Origin: Streptomyces sp. DvalAA-43
Lineage (GTDB): Bacteria; Actinomycetota; Actinomycetes; Streptomycetales; Streptomycetaceae
DNA: 64,000 nucleotides
Assembly: GCF_900091725.1 (NCBI RefSeq)
Contig: NZ_FMBW01000001.1
Location: 84,620-148,619 of the forward strand
Reading direction: 5' to 3'
Shown here: in pieces, positions 54,861 through 63,100 of the stretch
How positions within the stretch are numbered: position 1 is the first letter of the stretch
Layout of the letters: each line of letters begins with the position of its first letter
Translations under genes and position numbers: made by a program
The notes under the pieces: model-generated
The model's input: the letters and a program-made list of their open reading frames with translations, nothing else
Databases searched by the model: none
Told to the model about the DNA's origin: nothing

Positions 54861-56398
54861 GCAGCGCCGACAGCCCGCGCTTCGACGCCACTGCCGCAGC
54901 GCAGCAGATGCTCGATCTCGAAGGCCAGGCGGAACACCCCGGTCTGCCCGCTCAGCAGAGAGCCGCCACCGCGGTCGTCCACGAGCCGTCGATCCCGTCG
55001 GGCCAGCTCCCCGGACTGCTCACGGACCGCGGCAACGCCAAGCTGTTCGCAGTGATGTTCGGCGATCAGTTCCGCCATGTCGAAGGCCTCGGCTGGTACC
55101 ACTGGGACCAGTACCGCTGGAAGCGCACCGGGGGAGAGAAGGCCGCGGTATGGGCGGCGGGGGACCTGGCCGAGCAGATGCCCGCCACCGATCCGACCGG
55201 CCAGTTCAGTGATCGCGAGCTCGCCTCCCACCGTCGGCGCTCCATGTCGACGCCGGGCATCAAGGCCATGCTCACCCAGGCCAAGGCATCCCCGGCACTC
55301 GCTCTGGATCCCGATGTCCTGGACGGCGATCCGTACGCCCTGTGCACCCCGGCCGGTGTCGTCGACCTCCACACAGGCCACCTCCACAAGCCCGACCCCG
55401 AAGCCGACATGCATTCCCGGGCCACCAGCGTCGCCCCCGAGACGATGCCCACCCCCCGCTGGCACCGCTTCCTCCACGACACCTTCGGCGACGATGCCAA
55501 GGGTGCGGAGACCATTCACTTCCTCCACCTGCTCCTCGGCTACTCCGTCACCGGCGACGTCGGCGCGCAGGTGCTGCCCTTCCTCTACGGCACCGGCGCC
55601 AACGGCAAGTCCGTGCTGCTCGACGTCATGACGCAGATCCTCGGCGACTACGCCCAGGCCGCCCCGCCCGGTTTCCTCATGGAGAAGGGCAAGTTCTCCG
55701 AGCACTCCACCGAGCTCACCGAACTCCACGGGCGGCGCATCGTCGTGTGCTCCGAGCTGAAGCCCAACGACAAGTTCGACGAGTCCCGGGTCAAGCTCCT
55801 GACCGGCGGCGACCGCATCATGGCCCGCCGCATGCGCCAGGACTTCTTCAGCTTCAACCCCACCCACAAGCTCTGGCTGCTCGGCAACCACCGCCCTGAA
55901 GTCGGCACGGGTGGCCACGCCTTCTGGCGCCGGATCCGCCTGATCCCCTTTGAACGCGTCGTCCCCGCCGCTCGTAAGATCGACAACCTGGCCAAGGAAC
56001 TCGTCCAGAGCGAAGGCCCCGGCATTCTGCAGTGGCTCATCGAGGGCGCCCAGCTCTACCTCGACACCCGTGACCCGCTCGCCGGACCCGCGACCGTACG
56101 CATCGCCACCGAGGCCTACGCCACCACCGAGGACCACATCGGCCGCTTCCTCGCCGAATGCTGCACCACCGACAACGGGGACCTCCGGGTCGAGCAGGGC
56201 CTGTTGTACACCACCTACAGCAGTTGGTGCAGCGCCGGTGAGGGCATCCGTCCCGCCACCGCCCGCGCCTTCGCCACCCGTGTGCGGCAGGAACTCTCCC
56301 TCGCCTCGCCCGCCGACATGATGAAGTCCAGTGGCAAGAAGTACTACCCGGGCCTCGGCCTTCTGACCGATGACGAGCCCCCGGTCGGCCATGCCTGA
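54857..56398 (+). CDS. SF3/D5-type replicative helicase (module B)
   Basis: The protein is 513 aa; its ATG overlaps the prim-pol stop. The core has FLYGTGANGKSVLLDVMTQ (Walker A), HGRRIVVCSELKPNDKF (Walker B), GGDRIMARRMRQDFFSF and LWLLGNHRPEVGTGGH (motif C). It differs from the module A paralogue mainly in the N-terminal ~100 residues and in the loop after GFLM. The domain order is the same, including a C-terminal winged-helix-like segment. It is predicted to unwind DNA at the adjacent origin. Confidence 0.88.
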   Translation: MSSADSPRFDATAAAQQMLDLEGQAEHPGLPAQQRAATAVVHEPSIPSGQLPGLLTDRGNAKLFAVMFGDQFRHVEGLGWYHWDQYRWKRTGGEKAAVWAAGDLAEQMPATDPTGQFSDRELASHRRRSMSTPGIKAMLTQAKASPALALDPDVLDGDPYALCTPAGVVDLHTGHLHKPDPEADMHSRATSVAPETMPTPRWHRFLHDTFGDDAKGAETIHFLHLLLGYSVTGDVGAQVLPFLYGTGANGKSVLLDVMTQILGDYAQAAPPGFLMEKGKFSEHSTELTELHGRRIVVCSELKPNDKFDESRVKLLTGGDRIMARRMRQDFFSFNPTHKLWLLGNHRPEVGTGGHAFWRRIRLIPFERVVPAARKIDNLAKELVQSEGPGILQWLIEGAQLYLDTRDPLAGPATVRIATEAYATTEDHIGRFLAECCTTDNGDLRVEQGLLYTTYSSWCSAGEGIRPATARAFATRVRQELSLASPADMMKSSGKKYYPGLGLLTDDEPPVGHA

Positions 56399-56524
56399 CC
56401 GGAGTGCCCGACACAGACCCGCCAACCCGGCCTACCATGGACACGGTGCCCCCACCCGGGATCGTGCTCACCACATCCACCCCGGCCCGCAATCGGCCGT
56501 CGACGACGAAAAGGGGCTGCGGCC

Positions 56525-56911
56525 ATGAGCTCGCTGCTGAACGAGAGCGACCTCCGCCACGAGAACGCCGTGGTGTGGCTGGAGAACCCCGACGACCTCG
56601 ACTACGTACGCCAGGCGCTCGACAAGACCGCTCGCCGCCGGGGCAAGCCACGCTATGAACGTGACGGACGCATGGTCGGCTACACCGAACTCGACGCCCA
56701 CGCCGAGGCCGACCCCGACAGCGGCCTCCAGCTCCGCCGCGTCTTCTTCCTCCTCCCGCACGACCGCGACGCCAACCCCGACGGGCCCTACCAGCAAGGC
56801 GCCCCGGGTGAAGCCGTCGATCCCCGCACCATCGAACCCAAGCGCGTGGGTGACAAGACTCCCCGCTCCCAGCGCGGACCCGGCGCAGTGATAGCGGCCC
56901 CCAGCACCTGA
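56525..56911 (+). CDS. DUF6009-like plasmid-associated protein (module B)
   Basis: The protein is 128 aa from ATG 56525 with AAGGGG upstream. VVWLENPDDLDYVRQALDK, RDGRMVGYTEL and FFLLPHDRDANPDGPYQQGAP align closely with the module A protein. It sits third in the module, 126 bp after the helicase rather than overlapping it, so it may have its own start signals here. Function unknown; conserved linkage to both replication modules suggests an accessory factor. Confidence 0.72.
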   Translation: MSSLLNESDLRHENAVVWLENPDDLDYVRQALDKTARRRGKPRYERDGRMVGYTELDAHAEADPDSGLQLRRVFFLLPHDRDANPDGPYQQGAPGEAVDPRTIEPKRVGDKTPRSQRGPGAVIAAPST

Positions 56912-56938
56912 GCTGAACGGGCGGCGAGGCGCCGGAAC

Positions 56939-57904
56939 CTACTTGGATTCGACGCGGCCCATCGCACCGGGGCCGGTCGTCAGCGTCTCGCGCATGATCT
57001 GCCAGGCGGGGGCACCGGGGTGGAGCTGGGTGCGGAGGTAGGCCGCGGTGAGCCGGGCCAGGGCGGCGACCCGTTCGGGGTTCTCGTCGGTGGTCTCGGC
57101 GGCGTCGTATCCGGCGATCCCGCCGAGACCGTGCTCCGCGTCGAACAGGGTGAGCAGGGTCTTGGGGCCGGGGGCGAGGGTGTAGGGGTCGGCGTGCCAC
57201 TGTGGCCCCATGTCGGTGAAGTGCCGGGAGTCGTCCTTGTCGCCTGCGACGACCAGCGCGGGTGCGGTCATGGTGGAGAAGTCGACGCCTCCGACGATCG
57301 GCCACTGTTCGGCCATGGGCCCGTTGAAGACCTCGCCGCCCCTGCCGGGCGCGGCGAGCAGTACGCCCGCCTTGATCCGGGGCTCGACGAGGTGCACCAC
57401 GTTCCCGGTGTCGGGGTCGGTGAGCCCGGCGCCCAGCAGGAGGGCGGCGGTGAAGCCGCCGAGCGAGTGTCCGGCGAGGGCGACCTTGGCACGGTCGATC
57501 CGCCCGGCGAGCTGCGGCACGGTGCTCTCGATCACGTCGAGCCGGTCGAGGACGTGGGTCATGTCCTCGGCACGGGAGCGCCAGAAGTCGGGGGAGCCGG
57601 GGACATCGGCGACCAGGTGGCTCAGTGTCCTGGAGGTGAGGTGAGTGGGCTGGACGACGACGAATCCATGGGCGGCCCAGAAGTCGGCCAGCGGCGCGTA
57701 GCCGTTGAGCGAGGAGAGGTGGTACGAGGGACCGTGGCCGTGGGAGAGCAGGATGACGGGAAGGGCGGTCCCGGTCGCGGGCGCCGAGACACGTACCTGG
57801 AGCTCCACGGGACGTCCGGGTACGGAGAGCACGACGGGGCTGAAGGACAGGACCGGGGCGGGCGCGCCCAAGGCGTCGGTGGCGGTGATGGTGGCGGTGC
57901 TCAC
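56939..57904 (-). CDS. alpha/beta hydrolase, chlorophyllase/PAF-acetylhydrolase-like
   Basis: The protein is 321 aa from GTG 57904 with AAGGGAA upstream. LLSHGHGPSYHLSSL is the oxyanion region, and ALAGHSLGGFTAALLLG holds the nucleophilic Ser. VVAGDKDDSRHF and FDAEHGLGGIAGYDA provide the Asp and His positions. No signal peptide is visible, so it is probably cytoplasmic. It is divergent from a TetR gene across about 165 bp with twin operator boxes, so it is the likely target of that regulator. The substrate is unknown. Confidence 0.82.
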   Translation of the reverse strand: MSTATITATDALGAPAPVLSFSPVVLSVPGRPVELQVRVSAPATGTALPVILLSHGHGPSYHLSSLNGYAPLADFWAAHGFVVVQPTHLTSRTLSHLVADVPGSPDFWRSRAEDMTHVLDRLDVIESTVPQLAGRIDRAKVALAGHSLGGFTAALLLGAGLTDPDTGNVVHLVEPRIKAGVLLAAPGRGGEVFNGPMAEQWPIVGGVDFSTMTAPALVVAGDKDDSRHFTDMGPQWHADPYTLAPGPKTLLTLFDAEHGLGGIAGYDAAETTDENPERVAALARLTAAYLRTQLHPGAPAWQIMRETLTTGPGAMGRVESK

Positions 57905-58000
57905 GATGTGGGTTCCCTTCGATGGCGCCGGCCGCTCGTCGGTCTCCTGGGACCAGCGACGGACACGGCGGACAGAGGCGTCCCGGTTCGGCTAAGCTGA

Positions 58001-58045
58001 AACGGAACGCTGCTCCATTTAGTATTCGGAGCGCTGATCCGTTTT
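58001..58045. promoter_or_regulatory. twin TetR operator boxes
   Basis: AACGGAACGCTGCTCCATTT (58001-58020) and TTCGGAGCGCTGATCCGTTTT (58025-58045) share the motif CGGAnCGCTGnTCC, an imperfect inverted repeat. They lie between the divergent hydrolase and TetR genes. Confidence 0.65.
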
Positions 58046-58070
58046 GTCAATCGGTGTGGAGGAAGACGTG

Positions 58071-58667
58071 ATGGCCACCGAGGGCCCTGCGGGAGAGTCG
58101 TCATCCCGAGGCAAGCGGGCCGACGCCCAGCGCAACCGTCAGACGGTGCTCACTGCTGCCGCCGAGGTGTTCGTCACCTCAGGCGTCGATGCGCCGATCC
58201 GCCGGATCGCGGCCGAGGCGGGTGTCGGGATGGCCACGATCTACCGCCACTTCCCGACCCGGGCGGATCTCGTGACCGCCGTCTACCAGCACCAGATCGA
58301 GGCATGCGTCGAGGCCGGCCCCAGCCTGCTGGCCGGCGCCGACTCCCCGTTCGACGCGCTGCGCCAGTGGATCGACCTCTTCGTCGACTTCCTGGTCACC
58401 AAGCACGGACTCGCCGACGCCCTGCAGTCCGACAGCGACCGCTTCGCCGCGCTGCACGCCTATTTCCTCGACCGTCTGCTGCCCGTCTGCGCCCAACTTC
58501 TCGACGCCGCGGTCGAGGCCGGTGACATCAGGCCCGGTACGGAGCCCTACGAGCTGATGCGCGGTATCGGCAACCTCTGCGTCGGGTACGACAACGACCC
58601 CCGCTACGATCCCCGGCGCCTGATCGCGCTTCTCCTCCAGGGACTTCAGCGGCCTCGGGCGGTCTGA
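58071..58667 (+). CDS. TetR family regulator
   Basis: The protein is 198 aa from ATG 58071, supported by GGAGGAAG about 6 nt upstream. The helix-turn-helix reads AEVFVTSGVDAPIRRIAAEAGVGMATIYRHFPTRADLV. The C-terminal half is the variable ligand domain. Divergent orientation to the hydrolase with shared operators suggests local repression relieved by a small ligand. Confidence 0.85.
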   Translation: MATEGPAGESSSRGKRADAQRNRQTVLTAAAEVFVTSGVDAPIRRIAAEAGVGMATIYRHFPTRADLVTAVYQHQIEACVEAGPSLLAGADSPFDALRQWIDLFVDFLVTKHGLADALQSDSDRFAALHAYFLDRLLPVCAQLLDAAVEAGDIRPGTEPYELMRGIGNLCVGYDNDPRYDPRRLIALLLQGLQRPRAV

Positions 58668-58886
58668 CGGCAACGGACCGCAGCCCGACGTCCATGAGTC
58701 ACAGCGCTGCCCGGCCCGGGAATGGCCGGGGAGAGCGTCGGTGTACGCGCGCGGAGGGCCTTCGATACTTCGTCAGGAACGATCCTAAGGATCGGCTCAA
58801 GAAGTCGAAGCTTCGTCATCTCGGCTGGAGGCGCGCCTGAGACGCTCCTCGGAATGCTGCTGGGACGCTCTCGTGGCGTCGGACGG

Positions 58887-58909
58887 CCCGGACGGCCCGG
58901 CCGTCCGGG
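58887..58909. terminator. bidirectional terminator between TetR and lspA
   Basis: A 9-bp GC stem (CCCGGACGG/CCGTCCGGG) with a 5-nt loop lies between two convergent genes. Confidence 0.55.
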
Positions 58910-58933
58910 GCGATGAGTCGCGAGCGGCGCGGG

Positions 58934-59497
58934 TCAGGCTTCCGTGCCCTCGTCCTGGAGCGCCTTCTTGTCCTTCTTGCCCTGGCGTGCCTCGGGCTCG
59001 ATGGAGCCGTCCAGGTTGATGCCGCGGAAGACCATCCAGACGGTCAGCACACCGCCGCAGACCACTCCCATGTCGGCGATGTTGAACACGGGCCAGTGCG
59101 GGAGCTGGATCCAGTCGACGACTTCACCCTGGAAAGGGGACGGCGGACGGAAAATGCGGTCCACCAGATTTCCTGCTGCACCGCCGACCAGGAGGCCGAA
59201 GATCACTTCCCAGGCGGGAATGCGGATACGGCGGGAGATCCAGAGCATCCCGATGATGACGACCAGTTTCGCTGTGGAGAACAGCCAGGTCGAGCCCTCG
59301 CCGAGGGAGAACGCCGCCCCTGAATTATAGATGAGCGTGAACTTCAGGAACCCGCCCAGAGAACTCACCGGCTCTGCCGGAGAATAGTTCGCCAAAGCGA
59401 TCTGCTTGGTGATCAGATCTGCGAGCATCAGCAATGCAGCCACGGCGGCCATGAGGACGAATCGTCGGCGTTTCACTTTGCCTGCTTCACTCATCAT
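58934..59497 (-). CDS. lspA: signal peptidase II (prolipoprotein signal peptidase)
   Basis: The protein is 187 aa from ATG 59497, chosen because GGAG lies 7 nt upstream; the frame is open 36 codons further. Four membrane helices are visible. The family motifs are present: NSGAAFSLGEG, GGAAGNLVDR, VVDWIQ (first catalytic Asp) and FNIADMGVVCG (second catalytic Asp). The C-terminus is basic and hydrophilic. The enzyme cuts lipoprotein signal peptides at the membrane after lipidation. An lspA away from its usual ileS neighbourhood and next to a PKS is probably a second copy. Confidence 0.92.
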   Translation of the reverse strand: MMSEAGKVKRRRFVLMAAVAALLMLADLITKQIALANYSPAEPVSSLGGFLKFTLIYNSGAAFSLGEGSTWLFSTAKLVVIIGMLWISRRIRIPAWEVIFGLLVGGAAGNLVDRIFRPPSPFQGEVVDWIQLPHWPVFNIADMGVVCGGVLTVWMVFRGINLDGSIEPEARQGKKDKKALQDEGTEA

Positions 59498-60194
59498 CCC
59501 GTTACTCCCCGAGGCTCTTTCGTGCTCACATCTCTGCTCGCCCCGCATTTGCTGTTCTTCTAAAATCGACATCGCGGGGCGTCGGTGCAGGATACAGCAG
59601 TTCACGTAGATTACCGGACGTTCCCCCTCTTCGCCGTCAAGCCGCTTACCACTTCACCTTCTCTTTGCGCTGAGCGAATCCCATGCATCTTTTTTGGTCA
59701 AGATCCGGAAGCGTCAGCCGGGCGCCGAAGAGGGGGAATCTAGAGAGAACCGGGCATCGTGGCACGGCGTCCTTGTGCGGAACTACGGAAATTATCCAGG
59801 TAATGAACCTCTTGGTGTGACCGTTGCGGTCACCCGTCCAAGTGGCTGGAAATCATCCCTGGCGGTTTGTCAACCCGTGCTTTGTGCTGGGGCGGCATGG
59901 CAGTGTCACTCACGTCACGGTCTGCATATGTCGCACGAACTGGACCTTTCGGTCCGGTCGGCGTATTCGCCTTCCTGGCGCGGCTTTCTCGGCCTCAGGG
60001 CAAGTGCCGAGGAACCATCAGTAGGTACGGGTGCACGGGGGCACCTACAGCGCAGTAGATCCCGTCGTGCACTCGCTCGCACCGCGTACCACCAGAGGAC
60101 CGTGCTGTAGCGACATCCGACATTCCATATCCGGTATCCGGTGGGCCACTGACATGCTGCCCCCGCTGGATCGCCAGGCCGAAAAAGGGACCTA
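59498..60194. other. 697-bp intergenic region between lspA and the PKS
   Basis: The GC content is lower than in the flanks. A 138-codon reading frame at 59694 lacks a ribosome-binding site and a codon pattern, so I do not call it. The region probably holds the divergent promoters of lspA and the PKS gene. Confidence 0.5.
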
Positions 60195-63100
60195 GTGACT
60201 GAGCCGCGCGGCGTGACTGAATTGCGCCCACAGAATTCCGATTCCGCTTCTGATTCCGCTTCTGACCGACGCCTGGCTTCGGAAGACCATATCGCAGTGG
60301 TCGGACTGTCGTGTCGACTGCCGCAGGCCGTGGACCCGGGCGAATTCTGGCACCTGCTGTCCCAGGGCAGGAGCGCGATCGGTGAGGTTCCCGCGTCGCG
60401 CGGGTACCCCGACTCCGACTCCCCGGGGGCGTCCGGCGGATGGACCGGGACCCAGCTCCGCAGCGCGCGGCTCGGAGGCTTCCTGGAGAACGTCGAAGGG
60501 TTCGACGCGGAGTTCTTCGGCATCTCGCCGAAAGAGGCGGCCGCGATGGATCCGCAGCAGCGACTCGCCCTGGAGCTGAGCTGGGAGGCGCTGGAGGACG
60601 CCGGGATCGTGTCCGGTCAGGGGCGCGACGGTACGACCGGAGTGTTCATCGGGGCCGCGTCCCACGACTACGCGCTGCTGCTGGACCGTTCGGGATCGGC
60701 GGCCAGGACTCCGTACGCCGTTCCGGGGAACCAGCGGGGCATCATCGCCAACCGGATCTCCTATGTACTCGGACTGCGCGGACCGAGCCTGACCGTCGAT
60801 GCGGGCCAGGCATCGTCGCTGGCCACCGTCCACATGGCCTGCGAGAGCCTGCGCAGCGGCGAATCGACGCTGGCCCTCGCCGGCGGCGTGCACCTGAACC
60901 TCGTACCCGAGCCCGCCTTCGGGATGGCCGGGCTCGGTGCTCTCTCTCCCGATGGCCGGTGCCACACCTTCGACGCGCGGGCGAACGGGTACGTACGCGG
61001 CGAAGGAGGAGCGGTCGTCGTACTCAAACCGCTTTCGCATGCCCTGAGGGACGGCGACCGGGTGTACTGCGTCGTACGGGGCAGCGCCGTGAACAACGAC
61101 GGCGGTGGCGACGGCCTCATGGTCCCCAGCCGGTCCGGGCAGGAAGAAGTGCTGCGGCTCGCCCAGCAGCGCGCCGGTATCGAGCCGGACCAGGTGCAGT
61201 ACGTGGAACTGCACGGCACTGGCACCAAGGTCGGCGACCCGGTCGAGGCGGCGGCCCTGGGCGCGGTCATCGGCGGTGCGCGGACCCCCGGACACCCGCT
61301 TCTGGTCGGGTCGGTGAAGACGAACGTCGGGCATCTCGAAGCGGCCGCGGGAGTGGTCGGCCTGGTGAAGACGGCGCTGTGCATCCAGCACCGCCGACTC
61401 GTACCGAGCCTGAACTTCGCGACGCCGCACCCCGATATCCCGCTGGACGAGTGGAACATGCGGGTGCTGACGGACTGCGAGACATGGACGGCCCCCGAAG
61501 GGCCGCTGATCGCCGGGGTGAGTTCCTTCGGCATGGGCGGCACCAACTGCCATGTGGTGGTGGCGGAGGCGCCGGTGCCCGCCGCCGGGGGAGAAGTGGC
61601 CCCGGACCGGGCCACGGGTGCGGAAGGACCGGCCGACGGCCCCGTGCCCTGGGTCCTTTCCGGGCGTACCGCTCCGGCCCTGCGCGCACAGGCGGAACGG
61701 CTCCGGGAGTTCACCGCTTCCTCCGGCCTGCTCCCCACCGACATCGCGCAGTCGCTCGCCACCACGCGCGCCGGGTGGGAACACCGCGCCGTGGTGATCG
61801 CCGCAGACCCCGCGGAGTGCGACCGCGCGCTGGCCGCCGTCGCCGCGGACACCACCGACGATGCGCTCGTCCAGGGCACGGTCCGCGACCCGGGCAGGAT
61901 CGTGTTCGTCTTCCCCGGGCAGGGGTCGCAGTGGCCCGGCATGGCACAGGAGCTCCTGGCCTCCTCTCCCGTCTTCCGCGCCCGGATCGGCCGGTGCGAA
62001 CGCGCGCTGGCACCGTTCGTCGACTGGTCGCTGCTCGATGTGCTGACCGAGGCCCCGGAGGCCCCGCCGCTCGACCGCGTCGATGTCGTGCAGCCCACGC
62101 TGTGGGCCGTCGCGGTCGCGCTGGCCGAGGTGTGGCGGTCGTTCGGCGTCAGCCCCGATGCGGTGGTGGGGCACTCCCAGGGGGAGATCGCAGCCGCGTA
62201 CGTCGCCGGTGCGCTGACCCTGGACGACGCGGCGAAGCTGGTCGCCCTGCGGAGCAAGGCCCTGGGCCTGCTGTCCGGCACCGGCGCGATGGCCACGGTC
62301 TCGCTCCCGGTCGAGCAGGTGCGCGCTCGTCTGGCGGACGGACCGTCCGCGCCCGGTACCGAGGTTCCACGCGTCGAGGTCGCAGCCGTCAACGGCCCCT
62401 TCTCCACGGTGGTTTCGGGTACGGCAGAGGGTGTCGAGGAACTGGTGGCTGCCTACGAGGCCGAGGGCGTCTGGGCACGGATGATCCCGGTCGACTACGC
62501 CTCGCACTCCCGCGACGTCGCAGTCCTCCGCGACAGACTCCTGACGGACTTCGCCGGCATCGCACCGCGCGCCGCCGACCTCGCGTTCTACTCGACGGTG
62601 ACCGGCACCGCGCTGGACACGGCGGAGCTGACCGCCGAGTACTGGTACGAGAACCTGCGCCGGCCCGTACAGCTGGAGACGGCGACCCGGGCACTCGTCG
62701 GTCAGGGCCACCACACGTTCGTCGAGGTCAGCCCGCATTCCGTACTGACCCCGGCACTCCAGCAGACCCTGGCCGACCTGGACGCCGCCCAGTCGGCCGC
62801 GGCGGTGCAGCCGATGCGTACCACGGTCGTCGGCACACTGCGGCGCGGCGAGGGCGGCCGGCGCAGGCTGCTGACCTCGTTGGCCCACCTCCATGTGCAC
62901 GGTGTGGAGGTGGACTGGCGTGCGGCGTTCGCGGACCGGACGACGCGCCGGGTCGCCCTGCCCACGTACCGCTTCCAGCGCCGGCGGCACTGGCTGGCCA
63001 CCGGCAGCGAGGCGCCCGCCGAACTGCCTTTCTGGGAAGCGGTGGAGAGCGCGGACGTCGCCGCGCTGGCCGACACTCTCGGGATGGGCCCGGAGCAGCA

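Noticed and set aside
34688..56911. Integrative conjugative element of the pSAM2 type
   Set aside because: No integrase, excisionase, TraB/FtsK-like translocase or tRNA attachment site is visible.
59694..60110. 138-aa protein before the PKS
   Set aside because: No ribosome-binding site, odd composition and no third-position GC bias; treated as intergenic.
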